64,000 nucleotides of DNA from Steinernema hermaphroditum (taxonomy: Eukaryota; Nematoda; Chromadorea; Rhabditida; Steinernematidae), in contig CM059623.1 in the NCBI GenBank assembly GCA_030435675.1, positions 14,230,092-14,294,091 of the forward strand, given 5' to 3'. Of the stretch, positions 55,896 to 64,000 are shown in pieces. Within the stretch, counting starts at the first letter, position 1. Each line of letters opens with the position of its first letter. The notes under the pieces are model-generated. The model searched no databases. It saw nothing but the letters and a program-made list of their open reading frames with translations, and had not been told where the DNA came from. The position numbers were made by a program, and so were the translations under genes.

Positions 55896-56114
55896 ATGGC
55901 TCCTCGTCTCCTCCACCACACGCTCCTCTGCTGCATCCTCATCGTCCTCTTTTGTTGCACTGTTTCCGCAGAGGATTCGCCGATCCGGGCGAAGCGCTAC
56001 GAGTACCACGTCTCCATGCCGTTCAGCTCCGTCCGCATCCAGGGCGCCAATCCACTTGTCGAGTGGATCCGCATGTTCGGCAAGATAACCGACAACTTCA
56101 AGTACTTCGGGTGA
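55896..56114 (+). CDS. small secreted peptide precursor, C-terminal Gly
   Basis: 72-aa precursor, paralogue of the minus-strand gene at 54352. Residues 1-25 are a signal peptide (hydrophobic HHTLLCCILIVLFCCTVSA). Then come EDSPIRAKR with a dibasic site and the conserved core YEYHVSMPFSSVRI(Q)GANPL, ending TDNFKYFG. Cleavage after KR would release a 42-residue peptide whose terminal Gly could be turned into an amide (FKYF-amide). The paralogue lacks that Gly. Unspliced; a polyadenylation-like AATAAA follows near 56178. A peptide hormone or secreted effector is possible. The two genes arose by inverted duplication. Confidence 0.72.
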   Translation: MAPRLLHHTLLCCILIVLFCCTVSAEDSPIRAKRYEYHVSMPFSSVRIQGANPLVEWIRMFGKITDNFKYFG

Positions 56115-57023
56115 TCTGAATCCACTATTTCCCGAAGACAATTTTGACTACTTTTTGTTTGTACATAGCTGTATTTAATAAATACGAATTTATAGTGCAC
56201 GCCGTCAATCCAAACGCTATTATGTTTGCAGGAGCACATCTAATCGACGTGACAGAGTGCAGCAAATAAAACTTTTGCTTTCAATTGGACCCCATAAAAT
56301 GGAGAGCAGAGAAATTGGAAGTTCTGTTTTCATTCTCCTAATGCATATGGTGTGGAAAAAAATAAGCATCGATTTGGTATCGATTTATAAGGTCCGTGCT
56401 AAAGTACATAATGGAGCTCATGGTAACGATTGAAGACTCTTTTGAAGAAGAACTTCACCTCTACACGCTTCGAAACGTTTCTTAAACATTTTGCTCGCGG
56501 GCGCGGGTACTTCGTTGCTGATCCCGCCTCATGCTCGCTCCAGAGATCTTTTCAGACAGTCGAAGCTAGTGTGCAGGACTTGCGAGACTTGGATGATTGT
56601 GATATGTGGAAGCCGTTAGGTCATTGCTACTAAAACTACCATAATCGCAACCTGCTCGCACGGAGACTTCTGGCGAGAATTCACACGAGAATTCAAATTT
56701 ATCACTTATTTGATAATTCTGTCACATCCGGTCATCATGATCATCATGCAACAAAAATTGCTCCTACTATTGTCGCCATCTCGTTCCCGCATCAAATAGT
56801 CAGCCACCCCCTAAAAGGACGTTCTATTCGGTCTTATCAGCGCCGCCCCTTGTCTCCCCAATCGATGCTGTTTTCGATCACAGCACCATCGTTGCTCATT
56901 CTAATGCGAATTACCCTTTTTTTGCGTCAATCTTGGCGGGACGCATTATATCTTCTTCTCTTAGGGTTTCCCGCGGCCCTCTCCATCATGCGTGTGACTA
57001 AGCCCACTGACTCAGAATTCACC
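56115..57023. other. intergenic, no supported gene
   Basis: 3' flank of the peptide gene and promoter region of the UDP-glycosyltransferase. No other feature was recognised. Confidence 0.35.
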
Positions 57024-57030
57024 ATTTCAG
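57024..57030 (+). promoter_or_regulatory. probable trans-splice acceptor of UGT gene
   Basis: ATTTCAG ends two bases before the ATG at 57033 that opens the signal peptide. The frame upstream is open but unrelated to UGTs, so this is either a spliced-leader site or the end of a 5' UTR intron. Confidence 0.5.
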
Positions 57031-57032
57031 GG

Positions 57033-60000
57033 ATGCTGCCGCTCTCCGTAGCCCTATGCGCCATCGGCTTCGTACTGATCGGTACCGATGCCGCGAGGGT
57101 GCTCGTCTACTCGCCATCGATCAGTAACAGCCATATTATCATGAATGGACGCATCGCCGATGTCCTCGTGAAGGCTGGCCACGATGTGGTAAGTTCTTCG
57201 TCCTAATGTTAAACCTTGAAATGGTGAACGTTTCGTCTTTTGATAAGCTCGATCACTAAGATCAACTTTTAACTTAGCCAATTGGGTGTTTACGGGAAAA
57301 AGGCTGTAGTCTGTGATCGTTGATGGACAGCTATCGTCACATTGAATCACGTCTCATGGGTGGTAACGGGAATCGAACGTGTTTTCTGGAGATCAAAGAG
57401 CGCGGCTTTTAGGTGTCTAAGTGGTGACTGCTTTCTCGAATGATTGAAAAGAGGAACAAAACACGTTTTGATATACCTCCAGTTTTTCCTCTTAAGGCCT
57501 GTTTATACTCTGCGCGACAGTGTCGCGCAGCGCGGCGACCGATTGTTGCCTGTCGCACAGTCGCGCAGCTACGCGACACAGTGTGTGCGTTTACATATAC
57601 ACTGCTGGACAAAAGTATAGGCCACCCCCCTTATTCGGCAGTTTGGAGGGCTAGCGGCAACTTTTGAAAATACCGAATGCCCCACGTGAAAAAGCGTCGC
57701 GAAAAACATAGGTTCCATGGGGAAAGACGAAATCCCTGGAAGAGAAACAAATGTAAAAACGTTCAAATAAATCTGAGACCCATTTTCAGCTGGACAAAAG
57801 TATAGGCCACCCTAGACATTTTCTTCGCATTTAATTCGTATTTAATTCGTAACAAGCCCTGTTGTTAAAAAAACACTGTTATTTACTGGAACTGTGTTTC
57901 AAGGCTACTGTGCTGCAATGGGTCGAAGTGTGCGTCTTACAGAGGTCGGAAAGGACAAAATTTAAGAGCTCCATTCTGGACACATGTCCAAATGGAAACA
58001 TGATAGGCAGATGGCCACACCTTCTTCGCTAACAGACTCCAAACCACGCAAAACACCGTTTTCGGCGCCGCAGATTACATAAGAGTAAAAATTATACCAT
58101 TTCAGTGCTTATAGGCATCACTCCCCCTTCAAAACTTAGAACCCCAACATGACCTGCATTCTTGGTCGGGTCCCAGAACGATCTGTAAGATGGAATTTTC
58201 AGCTTATTCCATCACTACCACGTTGTAGAGCGTATGCGAAAACCCCTTTCGGTCATCTTCTGCTAATTATCTAACATTACGGATAAAAGACAGCCGGGTT
58301 TTCCAAAATCTTTTGAAAAACGACCTTTTTCCATTGTAAATTCCATGTTACGAGATGTCCACGCCCAGAATTCGTATTTACTCCGTTTTTCATCGGATAA
58401 AACCGAAGCAGGGGTTTTCGCATACGCTCTAAAACGTGGTAGTGATGGAATAAGCTGAAAATTCCATCTTACAGATCGTTCTGGCACCCGACTAAGAATG
58501 CAGGTCATGTTGGGGTTCTAAGTTTTGAAGGGGGAGTGATGCCTATAAGCACTGAAATGGTATAATTTTTACTCTTATGTAATCTGCGGCGCCGAAAACG
58601 GTGTTTTGCGTGGTTTGGAGTCTGTGCGAAGAAGGTGTGGCCATCTGCCTATCATGTTTCCATTTGGACATGTGTCCAGAATGGAGCTCTTAAATTTTGT
58701 CCTTTCCGACCTCTGTAAGACGCACACTTCGACCCATTGCAGCACAGTAGCCTTGAAACACAGTTCCAGTAAATAACAGTGTTTTTTTTAACAACAGGGC
58801 TTGTTACGAATTAAATACGAATTAAATGCGAAGAAAATGTCTAGGGTGGCCTATACTTTTGTCCAGCTGAAAATGGGTCTCAGATTTATTCGAACGTTTT
58901 TACATTTGTTTCTCTTCGAGGGATTTCGTCTTTCCCCATGGAACCTATGTTTTTCGCGACGCTTTTTAACGTGGGGCATTCGGTATTTTCAAAAGTTGCC
59001 GCTAGCCCTCCAAACTGCCGAATAAGGGGGGTGGCCTATACTTTTGTCCAGCAGTGTACTCTGCGCGACTGTGCGACCTGTCGCGCAGCGCGACGACCGA
59101 TTTTGCTGCCGCTCAGCTCGCTGAGCTGCAGGGTGTGTGTCGCGCAGCTGCATAGTCAGTTTTTTTGTGCAAAATTCATCGGATTTTTTTGTTTCAACGT
59201 ATTTTTTTGTGCAGGTTGATGACTTGCGTGCAGGTTTCTTGGGTTTTGCTAGATTCGCCCACGTTCATTGACTACGAATCCCTCTGTTTTTGGGAGTACA
59301 TGTTCTTCTTGTCGCAGAGCGGCTGGCATACTTTTGTTTTCGACAATCACTCTGACCTACAGTAAGCCGATGCTAGGAACGGGCTACAATTAGGTAAATG
59401 TCGCATGTTCGTACCAATTCGGGAAACTTCGGGAACGTGATTTTGGGAAGATTTTAAGCCTTTGCTACTTTGGTAGTAAATTTCGTAGGTTCGACCTGCT
59501 CACAGCAGGTTATAATTTGGAAAGTTCGCACGTTCGGCTAAGCTCGAAATCACCATGGAAGGGTGATTTATGCCAACTTTGCCGGTTTTTGGTGAGGTTA
59601 GGTTAATCTGATCCACCTTGGTCCCTCCACGAACACCCAAACACTTTTTAAGGCGAAGTGCCTTGCAGAGAATATCGCCAGTAATCATGATTGCAGTGAT
59701 AGTTCCACAAGATCTTACCATGAAAAAGCAAGATATCTGTCATATCTGCGATCGAAGCTGTCGCGCAGAGTATAAACAGGCCTTTAGAAGGCTCCTTCAC
59801 CTAATAAGGGTGTATACCGTTGATTCGGCTCAAATTTGGCACGCTAGTACTAATGGGGTGTATTGTTCATATAAACTACGATCGGCCCATGCGGACTCTA
59901 TACATGTGAAAAAATATGTTATTCTTTCTCACTGTGGGCTCATCTGTTTCCCATAGGTGTTCCCCAGTGACTCAATACTATTTTTTACTGAATCTGATTG

Positions 60001-62815
60001 TTCTTTTTTCTAAATGTCCAAGAGCATTTTCTGGAGAAGAAGTCAGGCAGATCATGATCCGAATGCCTGTCTTCTTTTAGTAGAAATCACTTGGAAAGCG
60101 CCGGTGGGAAACGAATGTACCGTCGATGAGAAAGGATAACATCTCCTTTTCAACACGCCGTACCACTTTGCCAGAATTCGAGTAGTAAACTGGCGTGATA
60201 AGTTGCAGTCTAATCGGTCATTATATTGTCCCTTGTAAGAAGAAACGGATCCGCCCGTTCGCCTGCAAGAATTGCACGTACAAGATGAACTATGCTGCTC
60301 TGATTGCCAATCACTCATATTAACCGAAGAGCGATCGCAAACGAGATTCAAGAAAGCAAAAAAGACACACGTTCAACCTAGATCGATTTGATGCTTGATC
60401 CCGATCGAACCCGAGTCCGAGTTCGTTTTGGACTCATCGGGATCAGTGTTTCGATCCCCCGACCAATGTAGTTCTAAGCGGTAAAGTCTGCATTGTGTAA
60501 TATACAAAAAAAAACAGAAATACAAAAGATGCCGTATGCTCCGACGCTGCGACGTAAAAAAAACACTTAGGCACCGAACTTCTCCTTGAGCTGTGTGGCA
60601 CCACAAAAGGATTGAATATTGCTACTCTTGGTTCGATTAGGTCTTTCCTTCGAAGGGGTACCTGAGTGGGGTACCTTTTATCGATAGGGGGTGGAACACC
60701 CTGAAAGAAAAACAACTGTGAAAACAGGTTTTTTGGCGCTCTTCTGCACTTTCGTTCACTTCTGTCGCATAACCGGTGTTCGACCTTTACAAGTGGGGCA
60801 AGAAAAAAAACGCTGATCAACGAGAGAAGACATTATAAAGCCGTTTCAACCGTTCTTTGGGATTTCGACGTCTGATTGGGGGTTCGGCCTTCCCCCTGTG
60901 GTTTCGGCAGGAATGAGTTGAGATTAAGGGGTATAGTTGAAACGGCTTTATGCCGCCGGTTTTAAAGCGAATACAACTAGCATTCATGTCATAGAAAGAT
61001 CAAGTATATCACTGTTTTAAAATACAAGCATTTCGTACAATTCGTTTTGCAATCTTAGATGCGGGTTTTCCAAAAGTAGAACTTACACAGATCGTGGGTT
61101 GAGACTGTTGGTGGGAAGTATGATTCCTGGGGACTTTGTTCTAAGGGTACTATCAAAAAACTGTTTTCCTAATCACTCGATTGCCCTCCTTTGTTACTTA
61201 TCTTCTACCATTCACGGCTTCAGACACTCTTCATCCCGGAATATAACAGCGCGAGCACGCTTAATGGATCAAAACTAGCGAGGATCGTGCGGATGGGCGG
61301 ACTTGGCTCAGCGTTTGAAGAGGGCATGGAGGGCATGGAAATTTTCGCCTCCCACACTGCATCCATCTGGGAGCGCATCGGATTCGAAGATGCGCTCGCC
61401 GACGTCTGCAACTGTAGGTGATCATCCATCTTGTGGATATACCCATTGATCTTCAGCACTGATGGCACGAAAGAGCGAGCTGGATGAGCTAAAGGCCTAT
61501 GGCTTCGACGTTGCCTTTTCAGAGATGGTAGATTTTTGTGGCCTCGGCGTCATCCGCTATCTCGGCATCACTAACCACATCTGGATTTCCACGACCCCCA
61601 TCTTGGATACGGTAGCTTATAACCTGGGCGTGCCAACGCCACTCAGCTACGTGCCTGTCGTCGAGGAGAACGACCTAGGAACAGTGATGAGCTTGTTGGA
61701 TAGAGCGCACAACATCCGGAAGTACCTGGTCAGTATAATCGTGCACCATTACGGTACCCATAAGGTGTGTTATCGGGTCTGTATGCAGGACTAAACAAGG
61801 GTTTCAGACGAGTGCTGTTTTCAAGCGCCACGTATCACCCGACTTTCCGAACGTGCGACAGATCGCTTCGGAATCGAGTCTTTGCTTCGTCAACAGTGAT
61901 GAGTTCCTCGACATCGCGCAGCCTGTCCTCCACAAGACCGTCTTCGTCGGGGGTCTCGGCATCGGACCCGCGAGACCTCTTCAGGAGGTTCGTCTGCCAT
62001 ACGTTACACCTGTTTTCTCATTGCCTCGTTTTCAGCCTTTCGCTTCCCTGATGGAAAAAGGCTCTAAGGGAGTGATCCTCATGTCACTGGGTACCATCGT
62101 GCCCACCTCCGCTATTCCTCTGCAAATCCGTCGTGGCATCTTCGAAGCGTTCGCCAACTTCTCCGACTACCACTTCATTGTCAAGGTCGACAAAGATGAC
62201 ACGGAGAGCGCGTCTCTTGTGCAGAGGATTCCCAATGTGGACCTGGTGCAGTGGATGCCCCAGTCGGACATCTTGGGACATCCGCGCCTCCGTGCCTTCA
62301 TCATGCACGGCGGCTTCAACGGGCTCCTCGAGGCGGCCATCCGCGGCGTCCCTGTTGTCGCCATCCCCTTCTTCGCCGATCAGTTCCGCAACGCGCGAAC
62401 CGCCGAATTCCGTGGCTTTGGCATCGCCATCCAGAAGACCGACTTCAACGGCGACTCCCTTACAAAGGCGCTACGACAAATCGTCTCCGATCCGAAGTGA
62501 CTGCCTCATTCAGTTCTTTCTGTTTACCTTCTCAGTTTCAGATACAAACTGTCAGCAGTCAGAATTTCAAAGCTCATCCGCACGAAGCCCTTCAAGGCCG
62601 AAGAGCGATTCGTCGAGTGGACGAACTTCGTCATCGAGAACGGACGCCTCACCAATCTCGATGTCGCCGGGCTTAGACTGAACTTCGTCGCCTATCACAA
62701 TCTGGATTGTATCGCCATTGCGTTGATCATCGTAGCGCTGTCCGTCTTTACTGTCTACAGATTGACGAGAAGTCTTGTCCGCGTCATCTTCGCTGGAAAG
62801 AAGAAGATCGAATAG
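57033..62815 (+). CDS. UDP-glycosyltransferase (UGT), membrane bound
   Basis: Enzyme transferring sugar from UDP-sugar to lipophilic compounds, acting in the ER lumen in detoxification. Six exons: 57033-57188, 61224-61413, 61457-61728, 61808-61987, 62036-62496 and 62542-62815; all junctions keep frame and give 510 aa, normal for the family. A signal peptide (MLPLSVALCAIGFVLIGT-DA) is followed by RVLVYSPSISNSHIIMNGRI, the acceptor-domain start with the catalytic-type histidine of the SHxxxxxxI motif. The donor-binding signature is in exon 5: VDLVQWMPQSDILGHPRLRA, then FIMHGGFNGLLEA and PFFADQFRNA. A C-terminal membrane anchor (CIAIALIIVALSVFTVY) and the basic tail AGKKKIE (ER-retention-like) end the protein. 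Intron 1 is 4 kb, inflated by transposons. No lesion seen. Confidence 0.9.
57495..59783. mobile_element. PIF/Harbinger-like MITE in UGT intron, split by second element
   Basis: Terminal inverted repeats starting AGGCCTGTTTATACTCTGCG (left) and their complement on the right, followed by GTCGCGCAG-type subterminal repeats. Both sides carry the 3-bp direct repeat TTA (57492-57494 and 59784-59786). A TWA target duplication and AGGCC ends fit PIF/Harbinger. Without the nested 1,457-bp element it is about 830 bp and shows no transposase frame. It lies wholly in intron 1 of the UGT gene. Confidence 0.7.
57600..59056. mobile_element. Tc1-like foldback element, nested
   Basis: Almost the whole 1,457 bp is a palindrome: arms 57600-58247 and 58410-59056 match at all but a few positions and enclose a 162-bp loop. 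Ends begin CACTGCTGGACAAAAGTATA and are flanked by TA dinucleotides (57598-57599 and 59057-59058). The end motif GCTGGACAAAAGTATAGGCC recurs about 190 bp inside each arm, an IR/DR arrangement known in Tc1/mariner elements. At 57918-57965 a short frame MGRSVRLTEVGKDKI resembles the N-terminus of Tc1 transposases and then stops. The same piece is present inverted in the other arm. No catalytic domain. Confidence 0.8.
59787..60834. other. UGT intron 1, no separate gene
   Basis: Intron sequence between the Harbinger-like and the small MITE. A 125-codon minus-strand frame near 60450-60820 has no domain. Nothing else is supported. Confidence 0.4.
60835..60951. mobile_element. 117-bp MITE with 16-bp perfect inverted ends
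   Basis: ATAAAGCCGTTTCAAC at 60835-60850 returns as its exact complement at 60936-60951. The interior is GC-rich around GGGGGTTCGGCCTTCCCCC, itself a small hairpin. Target duplication is not clear (TA or TAT possible). Lies in UGT intron 1. Confidence 0.6.
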
Positions 62816-63347
62816 TTGATATGTACATAACACTGGCTTTATGTAAATTACTGTAGTCTCGGCGTAAGGGAACATTGAAATGAACTTGCGACGTGTTTAC
62901 TGTGCCCGAAAAGCTACATGAAATGATGAATCGTGTAGGTATCAGCGGATCTGTTTTCAAACCAAACCGATCTTTGGGTGAAGAAATGAAGAAAAAAAAA
63001 CAATATGAAGAAATCAATGTATCTCACTGTGGTCTTATTTATATACGATTATTTTTTACGCATAATGAAGCTACATGGCTAGCAGAAAGGAAAGTTAAAC
63101 ATGGTTTGTCGGGAGATTCGCATTTCGTAACGATGCATGCCTAAACATACACCAAACATACACCAGCGGATCAGGTATGCATCGTGGCGAAATGAGAATC
63201 TCCCGACAAACTGTTTTTTTTTTCTTATTCGCTAGTGATGTAGGTTCATTATGCGCATAAGTGTATCCGATGCTACTCGTCAACTCTGATAATGCGGTGC
63301 GCATTGAAGCGGTGCTACTTTTCGCATCGCATTTCTCTCTCGTGGAG
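62816..63347. other. intergenic with a short inverted repeat
   Basis: Between UGT and the last gene. At about 63065-63130 and 63180-63255 two segments are inverted relatives (GTTTGTCGGGAGATTC against GAATCTCCCGACAAAC, with TAATGAAGCTACAT against ATGTAGGTTCATTA), which suggests a small palindromic element of about 190 bp. Confidence 0.5.
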
Positions 63348-63355
63348 CATATAAA
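63348..63355 (+). promoter_or_regulatory. TATA-like box
   Basis: CATATAAAG-type word 36-43 bp before the ATG at 63391, matching the distance seen for other single-exon genes in this window. Confidence 0.5.
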
Positions 63356-63390
63356 GCGTGTTCGAACTCGAGAGACATTCGTCTGGGAGA

Positions 63391-63954
63391 ATGTCTTTCC
63401 ATCAAATTGCTGGAAGCTTCCAAATTTCTTGGCCAAATATAAAACGGCTGGTCGAAAATATCGTTCGCACGCAGCTCACGATAACAGAGTTCGTGACTCT
63501 CACTAAGCGTCTAAGGGAACTTGTCGCTGAGAAGGGGGCTGAAATCGAAAACCTTCAAAGCTTGGAAGAGCGCCACCACGAGTACAACATCGCCTACGAG
63601 AGTTTCAAGGAGGCAGCGCGAGCAACCGCTAGCGTATTCAGGCACTTTGATTCTCAATGGCATTCTGGTCAAAATGAAGGTCCAAGGAAGAGCACCATCT
63701 ACGACCATTGCATGACTATCTGGAAGGAGGAGATGTTTGAAAAGAGCTACGCAGCTATCATGAAGTCAGTACCGAAAGAAGATCTCTCGATACAAGAATC
63801 GGTGACCCAAATGAAGGAGGGCCTTGCGGGACATTTGGCTTACTGCATGACCACCGCGGACGCCTCTGGTTATTCATCTCGAAGAGGATCCAAAGAACTG
63901 GCGAGGGTCAGGAGTTTGAGAAGAGCTCTGAATCATAATGCTTGGATCGGTTGA
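63391..63954 (+). CDS. 187-aa helical protein, unknown family
   Basis: Intact single-exon gene. The ATG at 63391 (MSFHQIAGSFQISWPNIKRL) is used because the frame upstream has no ATG and a TATA-like box precedes it. The protein is soluble, without signal peptide or membrane segment. Residues ~30-75 are likely coiled coil (LTKRLRELVAEKGAEIENLQ and LEERHHEYNIAYESFKEA). Later landmarks are IWKEEMFEKSYAAIMKSVP, MKEGLAGHLAYCM and an arginine-rich end (RVRSLRRALNHNAWIG). A broken homologue is at 53351-54209, so this is a multi-copy family. It may continue past the window only as UTR, because the stop is at 63952-63954. Function not recognised. Confidence 0.65.
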   Translation: MSFHQIAGSFQISWPNIKRLVENIVRTQLTITEFVTLTKRLRELVAEKGAEIENLQSLEERHHEYNIAYESFKEAARATASVFRHFDSQWHSGQNEGPRKSTIYDHCMTIWKEEMFEKSYAAIMKSVPKEDLSIQESVTQMKEGLAGHLAYCMTTADASGYSSRRGSKELARVRSLRRALNHNAWIG

Positions 63955-64000
63955 AATTGTGCTTTGAATGAATGTTAATTTTGCGATGTAGGACACACAA

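Noticed and set aside
62133..62681. 182-codon frame overlapping UGT exon 5
   Set aside because: Alternative frame of the UGT; the other frame carries the UGT signature and splices correctly.
1..64000. CRISPR arrays, bacterial operons, rRNA genes
   Set aside because: No regularly spaced direct repeats of CRISPR type, no rRNA-like sequence, and gene structure is eukaryotic throughout.

Overview
The window is nuclear DNA of a nematode. The genes have short introns with GTAAG donors and TTTCAG/TTTAG acceptors, and several first exons start a few bases after a TTTCAG, as expected for trans-spliced mRNAs. The content is rich in nematode chemoreceptors (Srsx-type and one Srx-like) plus a large family-specific set of about 310-aa proteins with an F-box-like start. 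This fits a free-living rhabditid or diplogastrid, perhaps Pristionchus-like. The genus is inference and was not checked against any database.

Layout: 0-16.5 kb is an Srsx receptor array with one 5'-truncated gene, five complete three-exon genes, one receptor relic and relics of the ~310-aa family. 13.5-23.1 kb is an inverted duplication of about 1.9 kb per arm. Each arm carries an intact gene for a secreted, Ser/Thr-rich protein; the spacer holds an Srsx gene and one LTR retrotransposon nested in the gag of another. 23.5-46 kb holds three intact members of the ~310-aa family and several relics, two inverted tRNA-His(GTG) genes, a microprotein gene with an X-box-like promoter site, a mariner remnant and the mitochondrial citrate carrier gene. 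46.7-48 kb is an Srx-like receptor. 48-52.5 kb shows no gene I can support.

52.5-64 kb holds two copies of a SINE-like retroposon, a chimeric pseudogene, two divergently oriented paralogous secreted peptide genes, and a six-exon UDP-glycosyltransferase. The first UGT intron (4 kb) contains a Tc1-like foldback element inside a Harbinger-like element. The window ends with an unrecognised 187-aa protein whose broken homologue lies at 53.4-54.2 kb.

Functional themes are chemosensation (Srsx and Srx), detoxification (UGT), secreted peptides and citrate export. Most of the remaining sequence is transposon debris. Target-site duplications were read directly for six elements: the BEL/Pao-like LTR element (5 bp), the SINE-like family (12 bp in three copies), a hAT-like MITE (8 bp), a mariner-like and a Tc1-like element (TA), and a Harbinger-like element (TTA).
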